From: Glandiceps talaboti
Taxonomy: Eukaryota; Hemichordata; Enteropneusta; Spengelidae
Reading direction: 5' to 3'
Assembly (NCBI RefSeq): GCF_964340395.1
Contig: NC_135566.1
Coordinates: forward strand, 14,102,501-14,166,500
Length of the DNA: 64,000 nt
The notes beneath the pieces were generated by a model that saw nothing but the letters and a program-made list of their open reading frames with translations, was not told the DNA's origin and searched no databases. The position numbers and the translations under genes were made by a program. This document shows positions 62,442 through 64,000 of the stretch, one piece after another; the stretch's first letter is position 1; every line of letters begins with the position of its first letter.

Positions 62442-62539
62442 ATAGTTTTGATATAATGATGCTATGTCCAGACAGAAGAGTTTAGATATGAGATAATTGT
62501 CAATAACTGATAGAAAAATGTCATAACCTGTTGGTAATT

Positions 62540-62790
62540 GTTGATATCACCAATCAGAATGAGTCTATCAGCAAATTGATAAAGCAACCAATCAGGATGA
62601 GTCTTTCATCAGTTGTTAAAACAACAGAGGGGGACTGTTAAACAACCAGTCAGGAAGAGTCTATCAGCAATTGTGAAAACAACCAATTAGGATGAGTCTA
62701 TCAGCAGTTGTTAGGACAATGCAGACTGTGATTAAACAACCAATCAGGGAGAGCCTATCAACAATTAGTGAGACAACCAATAAGGAAAAC
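62540..62790. repeat. Degenerate tandem repeat, about 40-60 bp units
   Basis: AACCAATCAGGATGAGTCTA and TCAGCAATTGTTAAAACAAC recur about six times with inserts. It lies just after the VPS37 3' end. Confidence 0.8.
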
Positions 62791-63060
62791 CTTCATATCA
62801 GCTGTGTATATATCGTCATAGTGACAGAGTATTGGAAGACCGACTAGTAGTGTAAATTTATGTATAGTTATTAAAAATGATAATTCATGATTCATAAGAA
62901 TAATTCATATAATGTTATGATCCACAGTCTTTCTGTTAGTAAGTAATCAAAAATTTACTTGAATTCCATCGGTAGTGTACTGTGGGGGTTCCACATGAAA
63001 ATTGTGTTGCACTGAGGTATGGAAGTAAGTACACCTGCTGACATCAGACCGTGGATGAAT

Positions 63061-63395
63061 GGAACTTGTTATAAACAGGGAAAGTAAACAACTGAGTTGT
63101 ATTAATAACACTTGGCTCAGTATGTTGAAAGTACTTATTTCATCATTTGATAAGAACAGTTTTATGGCCACTTTACATAATAGTTCACACTCACAAACAA
63201 ATTTCCAGTTACCCTGACATTTCATGTACACATAAAGAGGCCATAAAACTGTTCTTATGAAACCATGGTATGTAATACAAGTCTCTGCTGTTCCAGCATG
63301 CTGTGCCAAGTGTTATTAATCCAATTCATTTGTTTACTGTCTCTGTTTGTAACAGGTTCTGTTCGTCTACAGTCTGTGGTTGGCAGTTACAACCT
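63061..63395. mobile_element. Palindromic MITE copy 2, both arms present
   Basis: The left arm (ACTTGTTATAAACAGGGAAAG ...) and the right arm (... CTGTTTGTAACAGGTTCTG ... GGCAGTTACAACC) are inverted copies of each other, roughly 130 bp each; the extreme left end is degraded. The centre carries GAACAGTTTTATGGCCACTT and a matching inverted half. A foldback-type element. Confidence 0.75.
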
Positions 63396-63558
63396 TACCA
63401 TGTTTCCCACCTGTGTAACAAGGCTACCCAAACTGTAGCAATAACAGTTAACAATGTGTTTATCAAGGATAAACATGTAATGAGTTTGTGATGGTTAAAA
63501 AGGGTGTCCTTTCATTTTAAGTGTAGAAAATCATGAACTTAATTTTTCTTAAAGTGTC

Positions 63559-63835
63559 GTTACAACTGCCACCCATGCTATCGGTAACCAACCAAACTTG
63601 TGACAAACAGGGAAAGCAAACAAATGAAATGTATTAACCAGCACTTGGCACAGCATGGTGGAAAGTAGAGAGATGTAGTATATTTCACAGTTTCAATTTA
63701 GCATGTACATGAATTGTCAGAGAATTTGAAATTCGTTTGTGAATGTGAGCTATTAGGTAAAGTGGCCATAAAACTGTTCTCATTGAATGATGAAATGTAC
63801 AACATGCCTCTGTACGTCCAACATATGTGCTAAGT
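63559..63835. mobile_element. Palindromic MITE copy 3, with inverted centre
   Basis: It begins GTTACAACTGCC like copies 1 and 2 and shares GCACTTGGCACAGCATG. Its centre (63705-63780) is the reverse complement of the centre of copies 1 and 2: it reads AAGTGGCCATAAAACTGTTC where they read GAACAGTTTTATGGCCACTT. Confidence 0.7.
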
Positions 63836-64000
63836 CACCAGTGATGTTAACAATTCATGTAATATTTACCTACTGAGCACGAAGATGTGTATGCAGGAAA
63901 ATTCATTTTTTCATTTCATTCAGTTTTATGTTGCTTAAAAGTGACCATATGGATGAGGATTGGGTATTAAAAATATTGGATTATTAATTTATTAAAAAAT

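Overview
This window comes from an animal nuclear genome. It is AT-rich, has GT-AG introns of up to 12 kb, and is dense in microsatellites, minisatellites and small transposon-like repeats. Nothing in it looks prokaryotic, plasmid, viral or CRISPR-like. Two conserved bilaterian protein genes can be built from spliced exons. The family relationships and the repeat style suit a marine invertebrate, perhaps a deuterostome such as a hemichordate, but the window alone does not settle the species.

Layout. Positions 1 to about 36,600 are the 5' part of a TMEM132-family gene on the minus strand. Exon 1 (signal peptide, 36,504-36,609), exon 2 (23,308-24,148) and exon 3 (16,164-16,301) join in frame and give the first 361 residues. 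The remaining exons were not found and probably lie before position 1. The introns (12.4 kb, 7.0 kb and more than 16 kb) hold tandem repeats, microsatellites, a transposon with long terminal inverted repeats (8,701-9,238), and two repeat elements that end in a hairpin followed by an A tract (10,250-10,668 and 27,001-28,300).

Positions 36,610-58,250 are intergenic. They hold a weak candidate cysteine-rich (Ly6-like) exon near 41 kb, several minisatellites, a GATA microsatellite, a short inverted-repeat element (50,722-51,119), and an unusually regular array of about 62 copies of a 34-bp unit (51,243-53,372). All three forward frames of that array are almost free of stops, so it produces long but almost certainly false ORFs.

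Positions 58,250-62,450 hold a complete plus-strand VPS37 gene, an ESCRT-I subunit of 235 residues in four coding exons, with a likely 5' non-coding exon, a short uORF and a candidate poly(A) signal. Three related palindromic mobile-element copies lie inside and just downstream of it; the middle of one is inverted.

The two genes are divergent neighbours, about 22 kb apart. They have no known shared pathway: one is a neural adhesion-type membrane protein, the other an endosomal sorting factor. The strongest unexplained signals are a recurring nuclear-receptor DR1 motif at about nine places, CTCF-like motifs around VPS37, and the 34-bp array, whose minus strand repeats a near-consensus 5' splice site about 60 times. 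I found no convincing new biological system.
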